Positions 23,330-30,194 of a DNA stretch of 36,837 nucleotides are shown piece after piece (positions within the stretch are counted from its first letter, which is position 1; each line of letters begins with the position of its first letter). The notes below the pieces were generated by a model, which worked only from the letters and a program-made list of their open reading frames with translations, ran no database searches and had not been told where the DNA came from. The position numbers were made by a program, and so were the translations under genes. This DNA is from an uncultured Subdoligranulum sp. (GTDB taxonomy: Bacteria > Bacillota > Clostridia > Oscillospirales > Ruminococcaceae). The DNA is taken from the NCBI GenBank assembly GCA_945830575.1, contig CALZZE010000026.1:1-36837 (forward strand), written 5' to 3'.

Positions 23330-24238
23330 TTACTCCGTTCGTATTGCCAGAATCGCCAGCCGCTCTTTCGTGCCGGGGCGGGTGGTGCCGCAGGTGGACA
23401 GCGTCAGCAGCTGGTCGCCGTATGCCGGCACCACGCCGGTGTCGTACAGCGACAGCGCCATGATGGCGTCCACCCGCTGCTGCCATTCCTCCCGGCCGGC
23501 AGCGTCAAAAAAGGTGTAGTAGGGCAGCTCGTCCTCGCCCAGCCGGGTGCGCACCACGGCGGCGATTGCCCAGCGGCCTTCCTCATATAACGTGTCAAAG
23601 GCAAAGGTGGGATGCAGGCGGAAAAATTCCTCCTCCTCGTAGGCAGTCAGGGCGCCGAACATGGAGCCGTCCGCCATGTTGTGGCCGTAGACCAGCCAGT
23701 TGGCGCTGGGCTTTTCCAGCGAACACCGGCTGTCCAGAAACAGGGTGCCGCCGGTGGCATAGTGGCCGTCAAAGCCGCGGCGCAGATAGTATTCGTTGCC
23801 TTCGGTCTGCACCACCGGCAGATCGATGCCCTCCATGTGCAGCCAGCCCACCAGATCGCTGTTTTGGGCGTACAGCTCCCGGTAACGGGGCAGCATGGCA
23901 TTCTGTTTGGCGGCGGGCAGCGGTGTGGGCTGCGGTGTGGGTGCGGCGGCGGTCTCCGGGGTGGCGGCCAGCGCATCCACCGTGGCAGGACGCACCGTTA
24001 CCGTGTTGCGCAGAACCGGCTCGGCGGTGGGCGCCGCCGCGGGCCGGGCGGTGGGCGGCGGCTCCGGCTGGCCGCCGCCGGTGTGCTGCCGCAGTGCCAG
24101 AGCACAGGCCAGAGCCAGCGCCAGCAGCCCCAGCGAGAGCAGCAGCAAGGCACGCCGCCGTCGTCTTGCGCGCATACCCCGGCGGGCGCTGTAAGGATAA
24201 TAGGCGGTATCGCCTTTCAGATGTTCAAATCGCGGCAC
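23330..24238 (-). CDS. srtB: Class B sortase
   Basis: Cysteine transpeptidase that attaches surface proteins to the cell wall or joins pilins. About 302 residues from the GTG at 24238 (GGAGG five bases upstream; a TTG start at 24259 would add seven). A basic RRGMRARRRRRA stretch precedes a single transmembrane helix (about 28-50), then a long Pro/Ala/Thr linker (55-115) and the sortase domain with LVYGHNM (catalytic His), LTLSTC (catalytic Cys283) and TKERLAIL (Arg293). SrtB-type features are the long insertion between His and Cys. The membrane-anchored substrate is likely the small protein encoded directly upstream. Confidence 0.93.
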   Translation of the reverse strand: MPRFEHLKGDTAYYPYSARRGMRARRRRRALLLLSLGLLALALACALALRQHTGGGQPEPPPTARPAAAPTAEPVLRNTVTVRPATVDALAATPETAAAPTPQPTPLPAAKQNAMLPRYRELYAQNSDLVGWLHMEGIDLPVVQTEGNEYYLRRGFDGHYATGGTLFLDSRCSLEKPSANWLVYGHNMADGSMFGALTAYEEEEFFRLHPTFAFDTLYEEGRWAIAAVVRTRLGEDELPYYTFFDAAGREEWQQRVDAIMALSLYDTGVVPAYGDQLLTLSTCGTTRPGTKERLAILAIRTE

Positions 24239-24257
24239 ATCGTCCTCCAGCCAAAAC

Positions 24258-24281
24258 AAAAAAGCCCCCGACAGGGGGCTT
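24258..24281 (-). terminator. Terminator between sorted protein and sortase genes
   Basis: AAGCCCCC (24262-24269), GACA, GGGGGCTT (24274-24281), then U residues leftward. It limits sortase expression relative to its abundant substrate. Confidence 0.75.
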
Positions 24282-24287
24282 GTCCAC

Positions 24288-24608
24288 TTAAATCTTGCGT
24301 AGCATCAAAAGACCGGCAGAACACAGCAGGATCAGCCCCAGCACGCCGGCCAGATACACCACGGGATAATCCCCCGTGGCGGGAGTATCGATGGGAGCGG
24401 CCGTGGAGGAAGGGGCAGCGGATTGCTGGGCGGCGGTTTCCACGTTCTGGACGTTTGCCACCGTTTCGTTCACCTTCACCGGCGCGGAATTGCGGGAGGA
24501 GGAAGTGGGCGAGGCCGTGGGGGCCGCCTCACTCTTCCCCATGCCGCCGCAGGCGGCCAGCACAAAAAGAAACGCCGTCAACACCACGGCGCACAAAAAG
24601 CGTTTCAT
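24288..24608 (-). CDS. Small surface protein with lipobox and sortase-type sorting signal
   Basis: A 106-residue secreted protein. Residues 1-20 are a lipoprotein signal peptide with lipobox LAAC (Cys20). Residues 21-74 are a low-complexity Ala/Ser/Thr/Pro segment with no fold recognised. Residues 75-80 read TPATGD, an LPXTG-like signal of the kind used by clostridial class B sortases, followed by a hydrophobic helix (82-102) and the basic tail LRKI. The two anchors would compete for the same protein, so one may dominate. It lies just upstream of the sortase. A TTGACG-17-TACAAT promoter is at 24695-24723. Could also be a short lipid-anchored stalk with a C-terminal transmembrane helix. Confidence 0.8.
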   Translation of the reverse strand: MKRFLCAVVLTAFLFVLAACGGMGKSEAAPTASPTSSSRNSAPVKVNETVANVQNVETAAQQSAAPSSTAAPIDTPATGDYPVVYLAGVLGLILLCSAGLLMLRKI

Positions 24609-24694
24609 GGGAAAACGCCTCCTTACGTCATTGTAAGCCTGTCTATCGGAAGCAGTCGGACCATCCGCCTGCGTTGTTTCGTCGGATTTTGTTT

Positions 24695-24723
24695 ATTGTA
24701 GCATACTTTGACGCTCCCGTCAA
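24695..24723 (-). promoter_or_regulatory. Promoter of the small surface protein
   Basis: Minus strand TTGACG (24723-24718), 17-base spacer, TACAAT (24700-24695). Confidence 0.6.
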
Positions 24724-24960
24724 GGAAAAGTATCATTTTGGAAACAATCTTGTAAGTCATCGCCAGCGGCGGACATGTGCCGACGCTGGCGATACCTATA
24801 GAGCAAAAAAGTGCGTTCGAGTCGCCGTTAAGGCATGAGAACGCACTTTTTTGCGATGGTGGGGAATCTAAGGGGGAGGTGCAGGAGATGCGGCGCAGCC
24901 GCTGAATCCGAACCTTCCTCTTATCAGCGTGTCATTTTTTGACACGCTGTAATTGCCCCC
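24724..24960. other. Gene-free region with three strong hairpins
   Basis: Three stems in a row: 24759-24768 with 24784-24793 (10 bases), 24803-24818 with 24839-24854 (16 bases, loop 20, A6 before and T6 at the end), and 24925-24934 with 24940-24949 (10 bases, loop of five T). The middle one has the look of a bidirectional terminator, but no known gene reads into it. A small RNA is possible; I recognise no family. Confidence 0.35.
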
Positions 24961-24989
24961 TTGCGCTCCCGCGGGAAATCCTGTATAAT
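24961..24989 (+). promoter_or_regulatory. Promoter of the dTDP-rhamnose operon
   Basis: TTGCGC (24961-24966), 17-base spacer, TATAAT (24984-24989); leader of about 72 bases before rfbA. Confidence 0.65.
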
Positions 24990-25067
24990 ATACTCAATTT
25001 ATTATGCGGGTTTATGCCCCTTGGGATGGGTGTGCACGCAGCAAAAGAAGAAAAAGGAGTTGTAACT

Positions 25068-25952
25068 ATGAAAGGTATCATCCTTGCCGGCGGTGCCGGT
25101 ACCCGATTGTACCCGCTGACCATGGTCACATCCAAGCAGCTTTTGCCTGTGTACGATAAGCCCATGATCTACTACCCCCTTTCCACCCTGATGCTGGCGG
25201 GCATTCAGGACATCCTCATCATCTCCACCCCCACCGACACGCCCCGCTTTGAGGCGCTGCTGGGGGATGGCAGCCAGTACGGCGTGCGCCTGCAATACAA
25301 GGTGCAGCCCTCTCCGGACGGTTTGGCGCAGGCGTTTCTTCTGGGCGAGGAGTTCATCGGGGACGACTGCTGCGCCATGGTGCTGGGCGACAACATTTTC
25401 TACGGCGCGGGGTTCTCCAAGCGTCTGAAAGCCGCTGCCGCCAACGCCGCCGCGGGCCGCTGCACCGTGTTCGGCTACTTCGTCAACGACCCGGAGCGGT
25501 TCGGTGTGGTGGCCTTTGACGAAACAGGCCGGGCCACCTCCATTGAGGAAAAGCCCGCCGCCCCCAAGAGCAACTATGCCGTCACCGGGCTGTATTTCTA
25601 CAACAGCGATGTGGTGAAGATGGCCAAGCAGGTCAAGCCCAGCGCCCGGGGCGAGCTGGAGATCACCACCTTAAATGAAATGTATCTGAAACAGGGCAAG
25701 CTGGATGTGCAGCTGCTGGGCCGCGGCTACGCGTGGCTGGACACCGGCACCATGGACAGCCTGGTGGAGGCCGCCGACTTCGTGCGGATGATCGAGCAGC
25801 GGCAGGGCATCAAAATCTCCGCTCCCGAGGAGATCGCCTACAAATACGGCTGGATCGACAAGGAAAAGCTGCTGGAAAGTGCCGAGCGCTACGGCAAAAG
25901 CCCCTACGGTGCGCATCTGCGCAACGTGGCGGATGACAAGCTGAAATATTGA
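25068..25952 (+). CDS. rfbA: Glucose-1-phosphate thymidylyltransferase
   Basis: First enzyme of dTDP-L-rhamnose synthesis: glucose 1-phosphate + dTTP to dTDP-glucose. 294 residues, the normal length. The N-terminal [18 protein letters not shown] is the nucleotidyltransferase signature; [28 protein letters not shown] (metal-binding Asp) and [19 protein letters not shown] follow as in RmlA. The ATG at 25068 is preceded by AAAAAGGAG; the longer frame begins inside the leader. First gene of the rfbA-rfbD-rfbB operon. Confidence 0.97.
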   Translation: MKGIILAGGAGTRLYPLTMVTSKQLLPVYDKPMIYYPLSTLMLAGIQDILIISTPTDTPRFEALLGDGSQYGVRLQYKVQPSPDGLAQAFLLGEEFIGDDCCAMVLGDNIFYGAGFSKRLKAAAANAAAGRCTVFGYFVNDPERFGVVAFDETGRATSIEEKPAAPKSNYAVTGLYFYNSDVVKMAKQVKPSARGELEITTLNEMYLKQGKLDVQLLGRGYAWLDTGTMDSLVEAADFVRMIEQRQGIKISAPEEIAYKYGWIDKEKLLESAERYGKSPYGAHLRNVADDKLKY

Positions 25953-25961
25953 GGTGCCGCC

Positions 25962-26864
25962 ATGAAAATTCTCATCACCGGCTGCAAAGGCCAGCTGGGC
26001 CGTGAACTGCAGCGCCAGCTGCGGGAGGAGGGCTGCGTGCTCGGCCCCCTGCCGGAGCGCCTGCAAAAAGCCACCGTCATCCCCGTGGACGTGGAGGAAC
26101 TGGACATCACCGACCGGGAGGCTGTGGTGGCCTACGTGCGCCGCCACCAGCCGGACACCGTCATAAACTGCGCGGCCTTCACCAACGTGAACGGCTGCGA
26201 GACCGCCCGGGACGCTGCCTTCAAAGTAAATGCCATCGGCCCCCGGAATCTGGCGCTGGCCTGCGAGAAGATCAACGCCCGGTTCATCCACATTTCCACC
26301 GACTATGTGTTCTCCGGCGCGGCCAACGGGGGCGTGCCGCTGGACGAGTGCGCCCTGCCCGCGCCGGTGTCCGCCTACGGCGCCACCAAGCTGCTGGGCG
26401 AGCAGTATGCGCAGCGGTTCTGCCGCCGCCATTTCATCGTGCGCACCGCGTGGCTGTATGGCTATGAGGGCAAAAACTTTGTCAAGACGATGGTGAATCT
26501 GGCCAAGACCCATGACCGCATCACCGTGGTGAACGACCAGCTGGGCAACCCCACCAACGCGGTGGATCTGGCCTACCATATTCTGAAGCTGGCAGTCAGC
26601 CACGATTACGGCACCTACCACTGCACCGGCAACGGCATTTGCAGCTGGTACGATTTCGCCGCCGAGATCATCCGCCTGTCCGGCGAGGCCTGCGCCGTGG
26701 AGCCGATCTCCAGCGCGGACTACGCCGCCCAGCACCCCGAAAGCGCCAACCGCCCGGCATGGAGCGCTCTGGACAACCGGATGCTGCGCTGTACCGTGGG
26801 CGATACCATGCGGGACTGGAAGGACGCTTTGCAGGACTTTTTTGCACATTGGAACGGAGAATAA
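25962..26864 (+). CDS. rfbD: dTDP-4-dehydrorhamnose reductase
   Basis: Last step of dTDP-rhamnose synthesis, reducing dTDP-4-keto-L-rhamnose with NAD(P)H. 300 residues. ITGCKGQLGREL opens the Rossmann fold, TVINCAAFTNVNGCE and STDYVFSGAA follow, and YGATKLLGEQ holds the catalytic Tyr/Lys. GAGGTG lies upstream of the ATG. Placed between rfbA and rfbB, an order found in many Firmicutes, but the 3,5-epimerase rfbC that should supply its substrate is not in the window. Confidence 0.95.
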   Translation: MKILITGCKGQLGRELQRQLREEGCVLGPLPERLQKATVIPVDVEELDITDREAVVAYVRRHQPDTVINCAAFTNVNGCETARDAAFKVNAIGPRNLALACEKINARFIHISTDYVFSGAANGGVPLDECALPAPVSAYGATKLLGEQYAQRFCRRHFIVRTAWLYGYEGKNFVKTMVNLAKTHDRITVVNDQLGNPTNAVDLAYHILKLAVSHDYGTYHCTGNGICSWYDFAAEIIRLSGEACAVEPISSADYAAQHPESANRPAWSALDNRMLRCTVGDTMRDWKDALQDFFAHWNGE

Positions 26865-26867
26865 AGT

Positions 26868-27935
26868 ATGAAAAATACATGGCTTATCACCGGCTGCGCC
26901 GGTTTTATCGGCTCCAACTTTGTCCACTACATGCTGGAAAAGTACGCCGACATTCAGCTCATCAATCTGGACAAGCTCACCTACGCGGGCAATCTGGAGA
27001 ATCTGGCCGACATCGAGGGGGACCCCCGTCACATCTTTGTGCAGGGCGACATCTGCGACAAGGCTTTGGTCAGCAGGCTCATTGCCGAGTATGACCCGGC
27101 ATACGTCATCAACTTTGCGGCGGAGAGCCACGTGGACCGCAGCATCAAGAACCCCGAAATTTTTGTGGAGAGCAACGTGCTGGGCACCGTCAACCTGCTG
27201 CAGTGCTGCAAGGATGCATGGTACGACGCTGACGCGAAAACCTGGAAAGAGGGCAAAAAATATTTGCAGGTGTCCACCGACGAGGTGTACGGTGCCCTTG
27301 GCCCCGAGGGGTATTTCATGGAGACCACCCCGCTGTGCCCCCACAGCCCCTATTCCAGCTCCAAGGCCAGCGCCGATCTGTTCGTCATGGCCTTCCACGA
27401 TACCTACGGCATGCCGGTGAACATCACCCGCTGCTCCAACAACTACGGCCCCTACCAGTTCCCTGAAAAGCTGATTCCGCTGCTCATCAACAACGCCAAA
27501 CAGCACAAGACGCTGCCCGTCTACGGCGACGGCATGCAGGTGCGTGACTGGCTGTACGTGATGGACCACTGCAAGGCCATCGATATGGTGGCCCGGGACG
27601 GCAAGGTGGGCGAGGTGTACAACGTGGGTGGTCACAACGAGCGCCCCAACATCTTCATTGTCAAGACGGTCATCGCCCAGCTGCATGACCGTCTGCAGGA
27701 CGAGGGCATCAGCGAGGAGCTCATCACCCATGTGGCCGACCGTCTTGGCCATGACCGCCGCTACGGCATCGACCCCACCAAAATCAAAAATGATCTGGGC
27801 TGGTATCCCGAAACCCCCTTCGAGAAGGGCATTGTGCTGACCATCGACTGGTATCTGGCTCACCCGGACTGGATGGCCCACGTCACCAGCGGTGATTACC
27901 AGAAATATTACGAGCAGATGTACAAAAACAAATAA
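26868..27935 (+). CDS. rfbB: dTDP-glucose 4,6-dehydratase
   Basis: Second enzyme of the pathway: dTDP-glucose to dTDP-4-keto-6-deoxyglucose, NAD+-dependent extended SDR. 355 residues, normal length. ITGCAGFIGSNFVHYMLEKY is the NAD site, STDEVYGALG carries the catalytic Thr/Asp/Glu, and YSSSKASADLFV the Tyr/Lys; RCSNNYGPYQFPEKLIPL follows. Three bases after the rfbD stop, so tightly coupled. Confidence 0.97.
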   Translation: MKNTWLITGCAGFIGSNFVHYMLEKYADIQLINLDKLTYAGNLENLADIEGDPRHIFVQGDICDKALVSRLIAEYDPAYVINFAAESHVDRSIKNPEIFVESNVLGTVNLLQCCKDAWYDADAKTWKEGKKYLQVSTDEVYGALGPEGYFMETTPLCPHSPYSSSKASADLFVMAFHDTYGMPVNITRCSNNYGPYQFPEKLIPLLINNAKQHKTLPVYGDGMQVRDWLYVMDHCKAIDMVARDGKVGEVYNVGGHNERPNIFIVKTVIAQLHDRLQDEGISEELITHVADRLGHDRRYGIDPTKIKNDLGWYPETPFEKGIVLTIDWYLAHPDWMAHVTSGDYQKYYEQMYKNK

Positions 27936-27971
27936 TACCTCTGCTTCTGGCTGGAAATTTCATCAAATTTG

Positions 27972-27998
27972 CGCCGCCGCCTTTGCAAAGCGGCGGCG
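27972..27998 (+). terminator. GC-rich hairpin after rfbB
   Basis: CGCCGCCGC pairs with GCGGCGGCG; followed by TTTGT. A moderate terminator. A TATACT -10-like element just after may start the next gene. Confidence 0.5.
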
Positions 27999-28052
27999 TT
28001 TGTGGTATACTGAAATGTACCATCATGTTTTTTTCCGAAGGAGAACCTTTTC

Positions 28053-28958
28053 ATGGCAAGTATGCGAGAGGAACAGCTGCGCGCCAACCGCCGTCTGACA
28101 CGGCAGATTCTTGGCGCCATTGCGCTGATTTTGGCTTTGATTGGCCTGTTCACGGTGGTGGGCTGGTGCATTTCCGGCCTGCGCACCGTGCTGGACGATT
28201 CCGATAAAAAAGCGGGCTACGCCGACCGGCTGTACGGTCTGGTCATCTTTGACACGCTGCCCTTTGAGGACGTCAATGCGGTGGACCCCTCCACTTTCAA
28301 GCAGGCGGCCATCTGGGGCGCGCTGTACATGACCCAGAAAAACGGCGGCAGTCTGGATGAATATGAGCGTGACGCCGACACCGGCTCCATCCTGCTGCCC
28401 AAGCTGGAGGTGGATACCTACATCACCAACCTGCTTGGCCCGGACTATGAGGTGCCGGAGGGCAGCTTCACCGCGGGCGAGATGAATTATCAGTATGACG
28501 CGGAAAAACAGTGCTATCTGGTGCCGGTCACCGGCTCGGTGGCGATGTATACCCCGAAGGTGGAAAAAATCTCCACCCAGAGCGGCAAGACCTACGTGAC
28601 GGTGGGCTACATTCCCACCGGCATCAACAGCAACAACGGCGAACTGGCCCTCACCGCGCCCACCGAACCCACCAAGTACATGGATTATGTGTTCAGCCGG
28701 GGCGAGAACCGCAAGTGGTATCTCACTGCGATGCAGGAAAGCGAGATGAAGCCCGCCGCCACCGCCACGCCGGTGCCCACCGAGGCCGCCGGGGCGATGG
28801 ATACCCAGAGCATGGTGGAGGAAAATCTGGATTCCACCATGACGGACATTGTGGGCATCGACCCGGACGCCAACCCGGAGGAACCCGCCCCTGAAGAGCA
28901 GGGCGGGGAAGAGGAGCCTGCCGAAGAAAACGGCGGGGAAGAACCTCCCGCAGAATAA
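28053..28958 (+). CDS. Uncharacterised single-pass membrane protein
   Basis: A 301-residue protein of unknown function. One transmembrane helix at about residues 20-42 after a basic N-terminus, then an extracellular-type domain to about residue 230 with no motif I recognise (SFTAGEMNYQYDAEKQCYLVP and YVTVGYIPTG are the best-conserved-looking stretches), and a C-terminal tail of about 70 residues rich in Glu, Pro and Ala. AAGGAG lies upstream of the ATG. No Cys motif or catalytic signature. It sits alone between the rhamnose operon and a phosphatase and may be a cell-envelope protein. Confidence 0.75.
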   Translation: MASMREEQLRANRRLTRQILGAIALILALIGLFTVVGWCISGLRTVLDDSDKKAGYADRLYGLVIFDTLPFEDVNAVDPSTFKQAAIWGALYMTQKNGGSLDEYERDADTGSILLPKLEVDTYITNLLGPDYEVPEGSFTAGEMNYQYDAEKQCYLVPVTGSVAMYTPKVEKISTQSGKTYVTVGYIPTGINSNNGELALTAPTEPTKYMDYVFSRGENRKWYLTAMQESEMKPAATATPVPTEAAGAMDTQSMVEENLDSTMTDIVGIDPDANPEEPAPEEQGGEEEPAEENGGEEPPAE

Positions 28959-28970
28959 CCGCAGCAAGAA

Positions 28971-29006
28971 CGATCCCCCGCCCATCGGCCGATGGGCGGG
29001 GGATCG
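28971..29006. terminator. Perfect 36-base palindrome between convergent genes
   Basis: The 36 bases from 28971 equal their own reverse complement exactly, with no unpaired centre. Probably a bidirectional terminator; it ends two bases before the phosphatase stop. Confidence 0.7.
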
Positions 29007-29007
29007 C

Positions 29008-29799
29008 TTATTCCAGATATTCGTTGCGCAGTGCATCCAGCCGCGCCGCATCCAGACCGAATTCCGCCTCAAAATAGGCTTCATAGCTGCCGCAGCGCTT
29101 CAAAATGGCCCGCAGCGCACCCTCCGCCATGGGACGGCTGACGCCCTCCACCGACACCAGCAGCTCCCGCTGCTCCGGCGGAACCTTCTCCAAAAAGGCG
29201 TCAATGTGCGCTTTCCTGTAAACATTGGTCAGCATGTAGTCCGCCACGGCGTCCTCCTCACTGGCCCCCAGCGCCAGCAGAAGCAGCATCGAGCCGATGC
29301 CGGTGCGGTCCTTGCCTGCCGAACAGTGGAACAAAAGCGGCGTTTTGTGCTCCTCCAGAAGGCGGAACATCCGCTGATAGGCCGGGTTGCCAAAGGGCAT
29401 GTCCGCGTACAGCTCGCTGAACCAGTCATAATCATGCACGGGATGACCCAGCCGGGCCTCAAACTCCCGCTTGGCGGCGTCAATGTCCGCAATGCCGCCG
29501 GGGGAGAAATCCATCTCGCTGCCGTCCGGGAACCGCATGGCGCATATCCGCTCCATCTCTGCCCCCGGCACCGCCGGGTCAGGCAGCGCGGCGGCCTCGC
29601 CGCGGCTGCGCAGGTCCAGAATGCTTTTCAGTCCAAGCCCCTGCAAAAACGCCCGGTCCCCGGGGCTGGACAGCTCTCCCAGCGCACCGCTGCGGTAAAA
29701 CTGTCCCCAGCGCACGGTGCGCCCATCGGCGGCGGGATAGCCGCCCAACTCGCGGAAGTTCACCGCGCCTTCCAATTTGTACTCTTCACCCGGCTGCAT
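29008..29799 (-). CDS. Tyrosine-protein phosphatase (Y_phosphatase3 family)
   Basis: A 263-residue PTP-like phosphatase of the type found in bacterial and PtpB-like proteins. NFRELGGYPAADGRTVRWGQFYRSGAL is the family opening, and LFHCSAGKDRTGIGS is the P-loop HCxxGxxR with the catalytic Cys; a general-acid Asp is likely in FSPGGIADIDAAK. It would remove phosphate from tyrosine or phosphoinositide-like substrates. The ATG at 29799 has AAAAGGAGGG upstream. Its leftward promoter TTGACA-17-TACATT (29848-29821 region) overlaps the valS promoter region. Confidence 0.9.
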   Translation of the reverse strand: MQPGEEYKLEGAVNFRELGGYPAADGRTVRWGQFYRSGALGELSSPGDRAFLQGLGLKSILDLRSRGEAAALPDPAVPGAEMERICAMRFPDGSEMDFSPGGIADIDAAKREFEARLGHPVHDYDWFSELYADMPFGNPAYQRMFRLLEEHKTPLLFHCSAGKDRTGIGSMLLLLALGASEEDAVADYMLTNVYRKAHIDAFLEKVPPEQRELLVSVEGVSRPMAEGALRAILKRCGSYEAYFEAEFGLDAARLDALRNEYLE

Positions 29800-29859
29800 G
29801 GCAGTCCCTCCTTTTGGGTATAATGTACCATGGCGGCGGTCTTTTGTCAAACCGCCCCC

Positions 29860-29888
29860 TTGACAAACCCTGGAAAACGCGGTATGAT
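29860..29888 (+). promoter_or_regulatory. valS promoter
   Basis: TTGACA (29860-29865), 17-base spacer, TATGAT (29883-29888). Feeds the T-box leader. Confidence 0.75.
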
Positions 29889-29902
29889 ACCTTCAAATGC
29901 AG

Positions 29903-30165
29903 TGAAAAAGAGTGCGCGCCGCATCCGTTTTGCGCAGCGAGCCGGGGAGGGTGGAAGCCCGGCGAAAACCGCGGTGTGCTGTCACTTTTGAGCAGGGGCG
30001 GTGAACGCTTGCGCCACAGCCGCTCCCGGGTCAGCCGCCGTTATCATGGCTGGCGGGGTGTTGGCCCTGCCGCAAAGAGGCCCTGTTCACAGGGCAATCT
30101 GGGTGGTACCGCGACTTGAATTTTCAGGCCGTCCCATGAGAGACATCTCAGGGACGGCTTTTCTG
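29903..30165 (+). ncRNA. T-box riboswitch controlling valS, specifier GUC
   Basis: Stem I shows AGCGAG, the GGGAGGGTGGAAGCCC bulge region and, on its 3' side, GTC at 29981-29983 followed by ACTTTTGAGC, where the specifier codon sits in T-box leaders. The T-box sequence GGGTGGTACCGCG is at 30100-30112; its UGGU can pair with the ACCA end of tRNA-Val. A terminator GCCGTCCC...GGGACGGC (30128-30158) plus T run competes with the antiterminator. Uncharged tRNA-Val(GAC) would allow read-through to valS. Confidence 0.92.
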
Positions 30166-30194
30166 TTGTCCCGCAGCGACAAGGAGGAAACGCA

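Noticed and set aside
24803-24854. Large perfect inverted repeat as an IS terminal repeat or CRISPR-like unit
   Set aside because: It occurs once as a hairpin, with no transposase, direct repeats or spacer series nearby.
25671-27881. Open frame of 736 codons opposite rfbA-rfbD-rfbB
   Set aside because: Shadow frame of GC-rich genes; it runs across three well-supported genes and has no recognisable domain.
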